Of a DNA stretch of 64,000 nucleotides, positions 57,482 to 64,000 are shown piece after piece. Position 1 is the first letter of the stretch. The number at the start of each line of letters is the position of its first letter. The notes below the pieces were generated by a model. The model saw only the letters and a program-made list of their open reading frames with translations. It searched no databases and was not told where the DNA came from. The DNA is from Bacteroidota bacterium. GTDB lineage: Bacteria > Bacteroidota > Rhodothermia > JANXDC01. Both the position numbers and the translations under genes were made by a program. The stretch lies in NCBI GenBank assembly GCA_025998875.1, contig AP024675.1, positions 310,001-374,000 on the forward strand, read 5' to 3'.

Positions 57482-58734
57482 GCTTCCTTTACCCGCACCA
57501 GGCCAAACTTTTTCCTCTGCTCGGCCAGATCAGCCGCGCCCTCCGAGGGATCGTGATGATCTTTCTGGTCATCCGAACCCTTCCCCCGGTTGAATACGGA
57601 AGCTATGACCTCCTGCTCGGCCTGATCGCACTCAGCGCGGCCTTCTCCGTGGGCCTTCTGGCGCAGGGCACGATTCGCTTTGTCTCCTTTTACCGAGACA
57701 ACCCTACCACACAGCGGGCCGTCCTGGAGCTCGTCTTCGCCCTCACCTTGCTGGCTGGTTTTCTAGCCGGGACCCTGGTCTGGTTGCTTCGTCCCTGGAT
57801 CGCCTCCTGGCTCCGGTTTCCTGCCTTCCTGGACTGGGCCTGGCTCCTGGCCCTGACCGTGCTCCTGCAGGGGCTGCGTGGACTGGCCCTGCACACCCTG
57901 CAGGGACAGGAGCGCTACGGCCGGCTCCTGAGCGTGGAGCTTGTGCTTAACGGGGGGTTTGTGTTTGGGGTACTCCTGCTGTGGAGAGGAAACGTGCTGG
58001 GCCTGAGCAGCCTACTGTGGATTTTCCTGGCCACTGAAGCCGCCTCCCTACTGGTATCCTGGCTGCTGGCGCGCCCCTGGTTGCCTTCGCGACCTCGATG
58101 GCACGCAGAGCACTTCCGGGCCTTCTGGAGCTTCTCCGGCTATCTGGCCCTCTATATGCTTGCCCTGCACGGGGGACAATATGCGGATGTGATCCTGATT
58201 TCGGCCTATCTTTCCCCGGAGCAGGTGGGCTTCTATTCAGCTGTCAAGCGCCTGACGGATACCATAGCCCTGGTGTTCCTGAACGCGATCAACACGGTCA
58301 CCCTGCCCCGCTCGGCCTATCTGTACCAGCGCCGCGACTGGCCCGGCCTGCGTCGCCTTAAGCGGCGCGCTTTAGGCTACGGCTTATTGCTCCTGGGCCC
58401 GGCCGGGATGGCCTGTATGCTCGCCCCGGAGGCGATCCTGGAGGCCCTCTACCGGGGCGCCTACACGGCTTCTGCCCCCATATTGCGCACGCTCGGCGCA
58501 GGTTTCCCGGCCGAGGTCTTCTATCTTGTGGGGCTCAACCTGCTCATGGGCATCGGACACGTGGCCCCGGTGTTCCGGGCCCAACTCATGCGCCTGGGTT
58601 TGAGCACGACGCTTTACCTAATCCTTATCCCCGCCTGGGGCGAGCGGGGAGCGGCTATGGCGAACGTGCTGGCCGCTTCGGCGGCCGCGCTGTATGTCCA
58701 GTGGATGCTGTATCGGATATGGACCGGTAGATGA
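57460..58734 (+). CDS. Polysaccharide flippase (Wzx/MOP family)
   Basis: A 424-residue membrane protein with twelve to thirteen hydrophobic helices, opening QAKLFPLLGQISRALRGIVMIFLVIRTLPPVEYGSYDLLLGLIAL, a typical Wzx/RfbX start. The G-x-Y segment AYLSPEQVGFYSAVKRLTDTI and the second-half LGAGFPAEVFYLVGLNLLMGIGHV also fit the MOP exporter family. It should move lipid-linked repeat units across the inner membrane. It overlaps both neighbours. Confidence 0.88.
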   Translation: MEARRRLSFLYPHQAKLFPLLGQISRALRGIVMIFLVIRTLPPVEYGSYDLLLGLIALSAAFSVGLLAQGTIRFVSFYRDNPTTQRAVLELVFALTLLAGFLAGTLVWLLRPWIASWLRFPAFLDWAWLLALTVLLQGLRGLALHTLQGQERYGRLLSVELVLNGGFVFGVLLLWRGNVLGLSSLLWIFLATEAASLLVSWLLARPWLPSRPRWHAEHFRAFWSFSGYLALYMLALHGGQYADVILISAYLSPEQVGFYSAVKRLTDTIALVFLNAINTVTLPRSAYLYQRRDWPGLRRLKRRALGYGLLLLGPAGMACMLAPEAILEALYRGAYTASAPILRTLGAGFPAEVFYLVGLNLLMGIGHVAPVFRAQLMRLGLSTTLYLILIPAWGERGAAMANVLAASAAALYVQWMLYRIWTGR

Positions 58735-59978
58735 GGGGCGGCCGCATCCTTTTGCAGTGGCCTCATCTGGGGCCCTATCACTGGATCCGCGTTCGGGCCG
58801 CGGCCGAACGGCTGCGTGTGCGCAACAGGAAGCTGTTCGTGCTGGAAACAGCGGCCCGAGAGGCGCGCTACCCCTGGTGGGGGGAGGCGGCTTCTGCCCC
58901 TGAGGGGGTAGAACACGTGCGCGCGTTTCCGGAGGCCACCTTCGAGGCGCTCTCCCCCTGGAAGATCCATCGGCGGCTCGAGGGCCTGCTTGAGGGACTC
59001 AATCCCGATGTCGTGGTGGTCAACGGCTACAGCCTGCCGGATGCGCGCGCCGTTCTGTACTGGGCTCGCCGTCGCAAGCGCAGGATCGTGTTGATGAGCG
59101 ACTCCCGAGCCGAGGACCTGCCCCGCAGGCCGATCCGCGAGGCGCTTAAAGCCCTTCTTGTGCGCCTGGCCGACTCGGCCCTCGTGGCCGGAACCCCCCA
59201 GGCGGATTACCTGCGCAGGCTCGGCCTGTCAGCCTCGCAGATCCGCTGCGGTCTAAATGTGGTCGATAACGCCTTCTTCGCCGAGGGGGTCCGAAAACTC
59301 CGGGCTGCACAGACCGACCTGCCCGGACTGGAAGACCGGCGACCGTTTTTCCTGGCCGTCGGACGATTGCTTGGACGCAAAGGCTACCGGGAGCTGTTGC
59401 GTGCATATGCGCGTTACCGGGAAGAGGTCGGCGAACCCTGGAGGCTCATCCTCGTCGGCGATGGGCCTCTGCGGGGCGAACTGGAATCGATGGCCTCCCC
59501 GCTGAGACCGGATGTCGTGCTGGCCGGAGCGCGCTCGGGTCCGGAGCTATTGGCCTATTACGCCCGAGCGGGGGCCTTTGTGCATCCCGCCCTGCAGGAG
59601 CAGTGGGGACTTGTGGTCAACGAGGCCATGGCCTGTGGACTACCCGTGCTCGTCTCCCGGCAGTCCGGCTGCTGCTGGGATCTGGTCGAGGAGGGCGGCA
59701 ACGGGGCCACGTTCGATGCGCACAATACCGAGGAGCTGGCCGAACGGCTACGCTGGATGAGCGATCCCGCTACGGACCGCCGGGCCCTGGGACGCCGATC
59801 GGAGGAGATCATCCGCCAGTGGGGCCCGGAGCGCTTCGGTCGCGCCCTTGAGGAGGCCATCGAGCTCAGCCTGGCCCGGCCTCCCCGGCCTTTTCCGATC
59901 CCCGCTCGGCTTCTGCTCCTGGCCCTGCAGCGGCTGGCCCGGCGGGTAACGGCCTTTCACCAGTTGGAAGAGCTGTAG
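58731..59978 (+). CDS. GT4-family glycosyltransferase (first)
   Basis: A 415-residue GT-B enzyme. The N-terminal domain has LLQWPHLGPYHWIRVRAAAERL and VVNGYSLPDARAVLYWARR; the C-terminal domain has FFLAVGRLLGRKGYRELLRAYARY, LILVGDGPLRGELESMA and the E-x7-E motif region EQWGLVVNEAMACGLPVLVSRQSGC. No membrane helix. Sugar donor and acceptor unknown. It overlaps the flippase by four bases and directly abuts the next glycosyltransferase. Confidence 0.92.
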   Translation: MRGGRILLQWPHLGPYHWIRVRAAAERLRVRNRKLFVLETAAREARYPWWGEAASAPEGVEHVRAFPEATFEALSPWKIHRRLEGLLEGLNPDVVVVNGYSLPDARAVLYWARRRKRRIVLMSDSRAEDLPRRPIREALKALLVRLADSALVAGTPQADYLRRLGLSASQIRCGLNVVDNAFFAEGVRKLRAAQTDLPGLEDRRPFFLAVGRLLGRKGYRELLRAYARYREEVGEPWRLILVGDGPLRGELESMASPLRPDVVLAGARSGPELLAYYARAGAFVHPALQEQWGLVVNEAMACGLPVLVSRQSGCCWDLVEEGGNGATFDAHNTEELAERLRWMSDPATDRRALGRRSEEIIRQWGPERFGRALEEAIELSLARPPRPFPIPARLLLLALQRLARRVTAFHQLEEL

Positions 59979-61106
59979 ATGCGGTGGCTGTTGCTTGGCA
60001 AAACCCCGCCGCCCCTTGATGGGCAGGCCATTGTCACCCACCGGCTCATCGAGCTCCTCAAGCCCGAGGTGGACTTCATTGTGGTGCGCTCCTCCCCCCG
60101 CGGTCCGGGAGTGCGACCGGCTAACCGGTTCGGGCTGGGCCGATCGATCGAAGTGCTCCGCTACCTGGCCGAGGCCCGGCGGACCATCCACTACCACCGC
60201 AACGCCCCCATTCTGTACGCCAACTTCTCCGGAACCCCCCTGGGACACCTCCGAGATGTGCTCACCTTCCTGGTGGCCATTCCGCCCGAACGGATGGTCG
60301 TGGTATGGCCCCACAACGCGATCGGCCGCCTCCTGGGCAACCCGATCGGGAGGCGCTCGGTGCGGCTCCTAAGCCGGCGTACTACCCACTGGGTGGCGCT
60401 CAACCACTACCTCATCCAAGAGCTGCGGGACCTGCCGCTGCGCACAGAACAGCTGACGATCATCCCCAACCCCATAGAGGCGGCGCTCATCCCGACAGAG
60501 AGGGAGATATCGGCCAAGCTGGCAGATGCCGACCCGGTACGGATGCTGCGCCTGCTCTTCGTCGGCCATCTGATCGCGGAAAAGGGATTTCCCACCGCAC
60601 TCCTTGTGCTGGAGCACCTTTCGGCGTCCGGTATCCCGGCGCAGCTTACCTGCGTGGGCACCTGGCCTTCGGAGGCGGAGGCCCGGCGATGGGCCCAGTG
60701 GGTCCGGAGACGAGGTCTACAGGATCGGGTCTGCTTCAGGGGCCCTGTCCAGGACCGCGAACAGCTGCGGGCACTGTACCTGGAGCATCACGTGCTCCTG
60801 TTCCCCACCCGCTATCCGTGGGAGCTGCAACCGCTGGTCGTCCTCGAGGCCCTGGCCGCGGCATGTCCGGTTATAAGTACGCCCCGAGGCGGGATTCCGG
60901 AACTCATCCTGTCCGGTGAGCACGGCGCTCTGGTGGATCCCGAGAACCTGCCCGACCTTATACGGGCCACCGAGGCATACCGGGATCCGGACTTCTGGCG
61001 GGCCCAGGCCCGAAACGCGCGCCGATACTTCGAGACGCATTTCCACCCGGATCAGATCCGGCGCAGGTGGCTGGAGCTGCTGCGCGGGCTTGTAACATTC
61101 TCCTGA
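59979..61106 (+). CDS. GT4-family glycosyltransferase (second)
   Basis: A 375-residue GT-B enzyme. It opens WLLLGKTPPPLDGQAIVTHRL, a start seen in many polysaccharide-locus glycosyltransferases; mid-protein MVVVWPHNAIGRLLGNPIGR and WVALNHYLIQELRDL; C-terminal LRLLFVGHLIAEKGFPTALLVLE, VCFRGPVQDREQLRALYLEHHVLLFPTRYPWELQPLVVLEALAAACPVI with the E-x7-E-like region. Last gene of the locus; the stop comes directly after the previous gene without any gap. No terminator follows before the S9 peptidase promoter. Confidence 0.92.
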   Translation: MRWLLLGKTPPPLDGQAIVTHRLIELLKPEVDFIVVRSSPRGPGVRPANRFGLGRSIEVLRYLAEARRTIHYHRNAPILYANFSGTPLGHLRDVLTFLVAIPPERMVVVWPHNAIGRLLGNPIGRRSVRLLSRRTTHWVALNHYLIQELRDLPLRTEQLTIIPNPIEAALIPTEREISAKLADADPVRMLRLLFVGHLIAEKGFPTALLVLEHLSASGIPAQLTCVGTWPSEAEARRWAQWVRRRGLQDRVCFRGPVQDREQLRALYLEHHVLLFPTRYPWELQPLVVLEALAAACPVISTPRGGIPELILSGEHGALVDPENLPDLIRATEAYRDPDFWRAQARNARRYFETHFHPDQIRRRWLELLRGLVTFS

Positions 61107-61112
61107 CCAATC

Positions 61113-61143
61113 TTGCCTCTCACCCAAGCAGGATGTAGTCTTA
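61113..61143 (+). promoter_or_regulatory. Possible promoter of the S9 peptidase gene
   Basis: TTG (61113-61115), 20 bp, TAGTCTTA (61136-61143), two mismatches from the -7 consensus. The ATG at 61171 is preceded by a full AAGGAGG (61156-61162). Confidence 0.45.
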
Positions 61144-61170
61144 TTGCGCATTTGCAAGGAGGGTCGACGG

Positions 61171-63195
61171 ATGCGCAAAGGCTGGCTATGGAGCGTGCCG
61201 GTGCTGCTGCTGGCCCTGGCGGCCGTGGCGCAAGCGCCCCGCAAGCTCACCCTGGATCTGTACCTGGAGTACGAGACCGTCTCCGATCCGCGGATCTCCC
61301 CCGACGGCAACTCGATCCTGTTTACCCGACAGTGGATCGACAAGCTCAACGACCGCCGCGTAAACGATCTGTGGATCATGAACGCCGACGGCACCCGGAT
61401 GCGCTTTCTGGTGCGGGGTTCGGGGGCGCGCTGGTCACCGGACGGCACGCGCATCGCCTATCTGGCCCAGGGCGAAGGGCGCGGCACGCAGATCTTCGTC
61501 CGCTACATGGACCCCGAAGGGGCCACCTTGCAGGTCACACGCGTGGATCGCACTCCTTCGAACCTGACCTGGTCTCCGGACGGCCGATATCTGGCCTTTA
61601 CTATGCTTGTGCCCCGACGCACAAACTGGCCCATCAAACTGCCCCCCAGACCCGAAGGGGCGCGCTGGACCGAAGAGCCCCGGATCGTGGAAGAGCTGGT
61701 CTACCGGCGAGACGGGATCGGCTTTCTGGAGCCCGGCTACACGCACATCTTCCTTGTGCCGGCCACGGGCGGTACACCCCGACAGATCACCTCCGGGGAC
61801 TGGCATCACGGTCAGGGAGGTATCTCCTGGACCCCGGACGGCCGGGAGATCCTCTTCTCTTCCCTGCGGGAACCGGAGGCCGAATACGCCTGGCGGGAAT
61901 CGGAGATCTACGCGGTAAACGTAGAAACGGGCGCCATCCGACAGCTCACGCGCCGGAAAGGCCCGGACTACAACCCGGTCGTCTCTCCGAACGGTCGCTA
62001 CGTCGCTTACCTGGGATATGATTGGACGGATGACACCTGGGTTGATGCCCGGCTTTATGTCATGGATATCGACGGATCCAACGTGCGGGAGCTGACCGCC
62101 TCCCTGGATCGCACCCCCCAGAACCTGATATGGGCGCCAGATAACTCCGGGATCTATTTCACCGTCGACGATCGAGGCACACGCAACCTATACTTTGTCT
62201 CCCTGCGCGGGGAGATCCGCCAGATCACGCGCGGCACGCACATGCTGACCGTGACAGACATGCACCCCTCCGGCTGGTTTGTCGGCGTCTATACGAGCTA
62301 CCATCGTCCCCCGGATGTGGTGCGTTTTGCTCTGCGTCAGCCCGAGATCCAATTCCTGACCGCCGTCAACGAAGACATCCTGCAGGGCATCCAACTCGGA
62401 GAGGTCGAGGAAATCTGGTATACCTCCACCGACAACTTCCGCATCCAGGGTTGGATCATCAAACCCCCGGACTTCGATCCCGGGAAAAAATATCCGCTCA
62501 TTCTCGTCATCCACGGGGGTCCACATGCCATGTACTCGGTGGCCTTCAACTTCGCCTGGCAGCTGCATGCGGCGGAGGGTTACGTGGTGCTCTACACCAA
62601 TCCACGCGGCTCTACGGGATACGGATCGGCCTTCGGCAACGCGATCAAATACGCCTATCCGGGCAAAGACTACGACGATCTGATGCACGGGGTCGATGAG
62701 GTGATCCGACGCGGCTATATCGACGAACAGAACCTCTTCGTCTACGGGGGATCCGGAGGCGGCGTGCTCACCTCCTGGATTATCGGCCATACGGATCGGT
62801 TCGCCGCCGCCGCCGTGCTCTATCCGGTCACGAACTGGCTCTCTTTCGTGGGGACCACAGACGGGGTATCCTGGTACCGCAACTTCCAGAAGCTGCCCTG
62901 GGAGGATCCTTCTGAACACCTGCGACGCTCGCCCCTCATGTACGTAGGCAACGTCAAGACACCCACCTTGCTCATGACCGGCGTCAACGACCTGCGCACC
63001 CCCATCTCGCAGACGGAGGAGTACTATCAGGCGCTCAAACTGCGCAAAGTGCCCACCGCCATGATCCGGTTCAACGAGGAATTTCACGGCACGGGCTCCA
63101 AACCCTCAAACTGGCTGCGCACACAGGCCTATCTGCACTACTGGTTTCAGAAATGGGCTCGCAAGGGGGCATCGGCCCCGAGCTCGAGCAGATGA
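61171..63195 (+). CDS. Secreted S9-family prolyl oligopeptidase-type peptidase
   Basis: A 674-residue serine peptidase with a signal peptide (1-20, LLALAAVAQA). Residues about 25-420 form a beta-propeller of TolB/PD40-like repeats (SDPRISPDGNSILFTRQ, GARWSPDGTRIAYLAQ, NLTWSPDGRYLAFTM, GISWTPDGREILFSS). The C-terminal alpha/beta hydrolase has catalytic S528 (YGGSGGG), D607 (GVNDLRTP) and H639 (EEFHGTG), with YPLILVIHGGPH before it. It belongs to the dipeptidyl/acylaminoacyl peptidase group. It probably degrades peptides in the periplasm. A strong terminator follows. Confidence 0.95.
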   Translation: MRKGWLWSVPVLLLALAAVAQAPRKLTLDLYLEYETVSDPRISPDGNSILFTRQWIDKLNDRRVNDLWIMNADGTRMRFLVRGSGARWSPDGTRIAYLAQGEGRGTQIFVRYMDPEGATLQVTRVDRTPSNLTWSPDGRYLAFTMLVPRRTNWPIKLPPRPEGARWTEEPRIVEELVYRRDGIGFLEPGYTHIFLVPATGGTPRQITSGDWHHGQGGISWTPDGREILFSSLREPEAEYAWRESEIYAVNVETGAIRQLTRRKGPDYNPVVSPNGRYVAYLGYDWTDDTWVDARLYVMDIDGSNVRELTASLDRTPQNLIWAPDNSGIYFTVDDRGTRNLYFVSLRGEIRQITRGTHMLTVTDMHPSGWFVGVYTSYHRPPDVVRFALRQPEIQFLTAVNEDILQGIQLGEVEEIWYTSTDNFRIQGWIIKPPDFDPGKKYPLILVIHGGPHAMYSVAFNFAWQLHAAEGYVVLYTNPRGSTGYGSAFGNAIKYAYPGKDYDDLMHGVDEVIRRGYIDEQNLFVYGGSGGGVLTSWIIGHTDRFAAAAVLYPVTNWLSFVGTTDGVSWYRNFQKLPWEDPSEHLRRSPLMYVGNVKTPTLLMTGVNDLRTPISQTEEYYQALKLRKVPTAMIRFNEEFHGTGSKPSNWLRTQAYLHYWFQKWARKGASAPSSSR

Positions 63196-63217
63196 GGGGA
63201 CAGGAAGAGCGCGTCCC

Positions 63218-63257
63218 GGCGGGGCGGCTTTTCTCCGCCCCGCCTTTTTATTTTTTT
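63218..63257 (+). terminator. Intrinsic terminator after the S9 peptidase gene
   Basis: GGCGGGGCGG, loop CTTTTCT, CCGCCCCGCC (63235-63244), then TTTTTATTTTTTT. A perfect 10-bp stem 22 bases after the stop codon. Confidence 0.9.
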
Positions 63258-63321
63258 CGTAACCCGGACTGAGAAGGACGCGTAGATGCCGTCTGGTCAA
63301 GCAAGGGATTCGGAGGACGCC

Positions 63322-64000
63322 ATGCGCGAGCTGCTCTTTGCCGGTGCCCTGGCCGTGGGCCTTCAGACGGGCGCCCTGGCCCAGAACGCCCCAGAGGGAT
63401 TCACCTTCGTTCGCGAATCCGGGGGCATCCGGGAATACCGGCTCAACGCCAATGACCTGCAGGTCCTGCTGCTGGAGGACCATTCCGCTCCCGTAGTCTG
63501 CTTTATGATCACCTACCGGGTGGGCTCCCGCAACGAGGCTCCAGGATATACCGGGGCCACGCATCTGCTGGAACACCTGATGTTCAAAGGCACCCCCACA
63601 TTCAACAAACAGAAGGGCACGGCCATCCCGGTCGTGCTCCAGAACGCGGGGGCGATGATGAACGCGACCACCTGGAACGACCGAACAAACTACTTTGCCG
63701 TTCTGCCCAGCGACCGCCTGGAGCTGGCCGTGCACCTGGAGGCGGATCGGATGCGCAACGCCTTCCTCTCCGAGGAAGATCGGCGCTCGGAGATGACCGT
63801 GGTGCGCAATGAGTTCGAGCGAGGCGAGAACTCCCCCCTTCAGGCCCTCTCGAAAGCGGTCTGGGCCACGGCCTACTGGGCGCATCCGTACCACCATCCC
63901 ACCATCGGCTGGCGTTCGGATATTGAAAATGTGCCCATCGAGCGCCTGCGGTGGTTCTACGACACCTACTACTGGCCCAACAACGCCACGGTGACCGTGA
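63322..64000 (+). CDS. M16-family zinc protease, 5' part (runs off the window)
   Basis: The first 226 residues of a pitrilysin-type protease. The ATG at 63322 follows GGAGG and opens a signal peptide (MRELLFAGALAVGLQTGALAQ); an in-frame ATG at 63286 would add 12 residues and spoil it. The inverted zinc motif is H81-L-L-E-H85, and E164 (RNEFERGEN) is the likely third ligand at the expected spacing. VGSRNEAPGYTGATHLLEHL is typical of the family. The frame is open to the right edge, so the C-terminal half is outside the window. Confidence 0.93.
   Translation, partial: MRELLFAGALAVGLQTGALAQNAPEGFTFVRESGGIREYRLNANDLQVLLLEDHSAPVVCFMITYRVGSRNEAPGYTGATHLLEHLMFKGTPTFNKQKGTAIPVVLQNAGAMMNATTWNDRTNYFAVLPSDRLELAVHLEADRMRNAFLSEEDRRSEMTVVRNEFERGENSPLQALSKAVWATAYWAHPYHHPTIGWRSDIENVPIERLRWFYDTYYWPNNATVTV

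Overview
The window looks like ordinary chromosomal backbone of a GC-rich, aerobic, probably thermophilic bacterium of the Bacteroidota/Rhodothermota type. Four things suggest this. A complete alternative complex III (actABCDEF) is fused in order to an aa3-type oxidase operon, as known from Rhodothermus and Flavobacteria. Many intergenic gaps contain the Bacteroidota-type promoter (TTTG or TTG, 19-21 bp, TAnnTTTG). A 46-residue basic protein resembles one I recall from Bacteroidota genomes. There is an ECF sigma/anti-sigma pair. Unlike many Bacteroidota, several genes also carry good Shine-Dalgarno sequences (for example AAGGAGG at 61156-61162). The genus is inference.

Layout. 1-1983 (+): the end of folP, a membrane protein and an LpxH-like phosphoesterase. 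1980-2590 (-): a decayed, multiply frameshifted DDE transposase. 2641-17282 (-): one respiratory operon of fourteen genes, from a promoter at 17252-17282 through actA-B-C-D-E-F, a diheme cytochrome c, coxB, coxA, ctaA, ctaB, ctaG (cox11), a small membrane protein and coxC, to a strong terminator. It encodes the path from quinol to oxygen plus heme A synthesis and Cu insertion. 17478-25191: a class A PBP (+), rho, rlmN and an SCP2-like gene (-), an MtfA-like peptidase (+), and obg (-). 25232-27348: RNase G with a long leader, convergent with a 46-aa basic protein gene. 27499-35978 (-): lipB, lpd, pgk, gap, acnA, moaA (central carbon metabolism, lipoate, molybdenum cofactor). 36032-43378 (-): two small envelope-type genes, a class V aminotransferase, purA, a STAS protein, secF, secD and a secreted protein. 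43392-53000 (-): an SDR, an M20 peptidase, folE, a QueD/PTPS enzyme, anti-sigma and ECF sigma factors, holA, a 41-aa membrane protein, der, the RNase P RNA, a zinc-ribbon coiled-coil protein and a Nif3 protein. 53009-61106 (+): a six-gene polysaccharide locus (SLBB export protein, Wzz, O-antigen ligase/polymerase, flippase, two GT4 glycosyltransferases). 61113-64000 (+): an S9 peptidase and the start of an M16 protease.

I found no CRISPR array, phage, defence island, tRNA or rRNA, and nothing I can call a wholly new system. The less expected signals are mostly non-coding: a terminator-like hairpin between a good promoter and nif3 (a probable attenuator), a C/U-rich multi-hairpin element downstream of the MtfA-like gene, a nested hairpin between gap and pgk, a long RNase G leader with an inverted repeat over its promoter, and a terminator between sigma factor and anti-sigma factor. 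On the protein side, a stand-alone diheme cytochrome sits exactly between complex III and the oxidase, whose subunit II lacks a heme domain.
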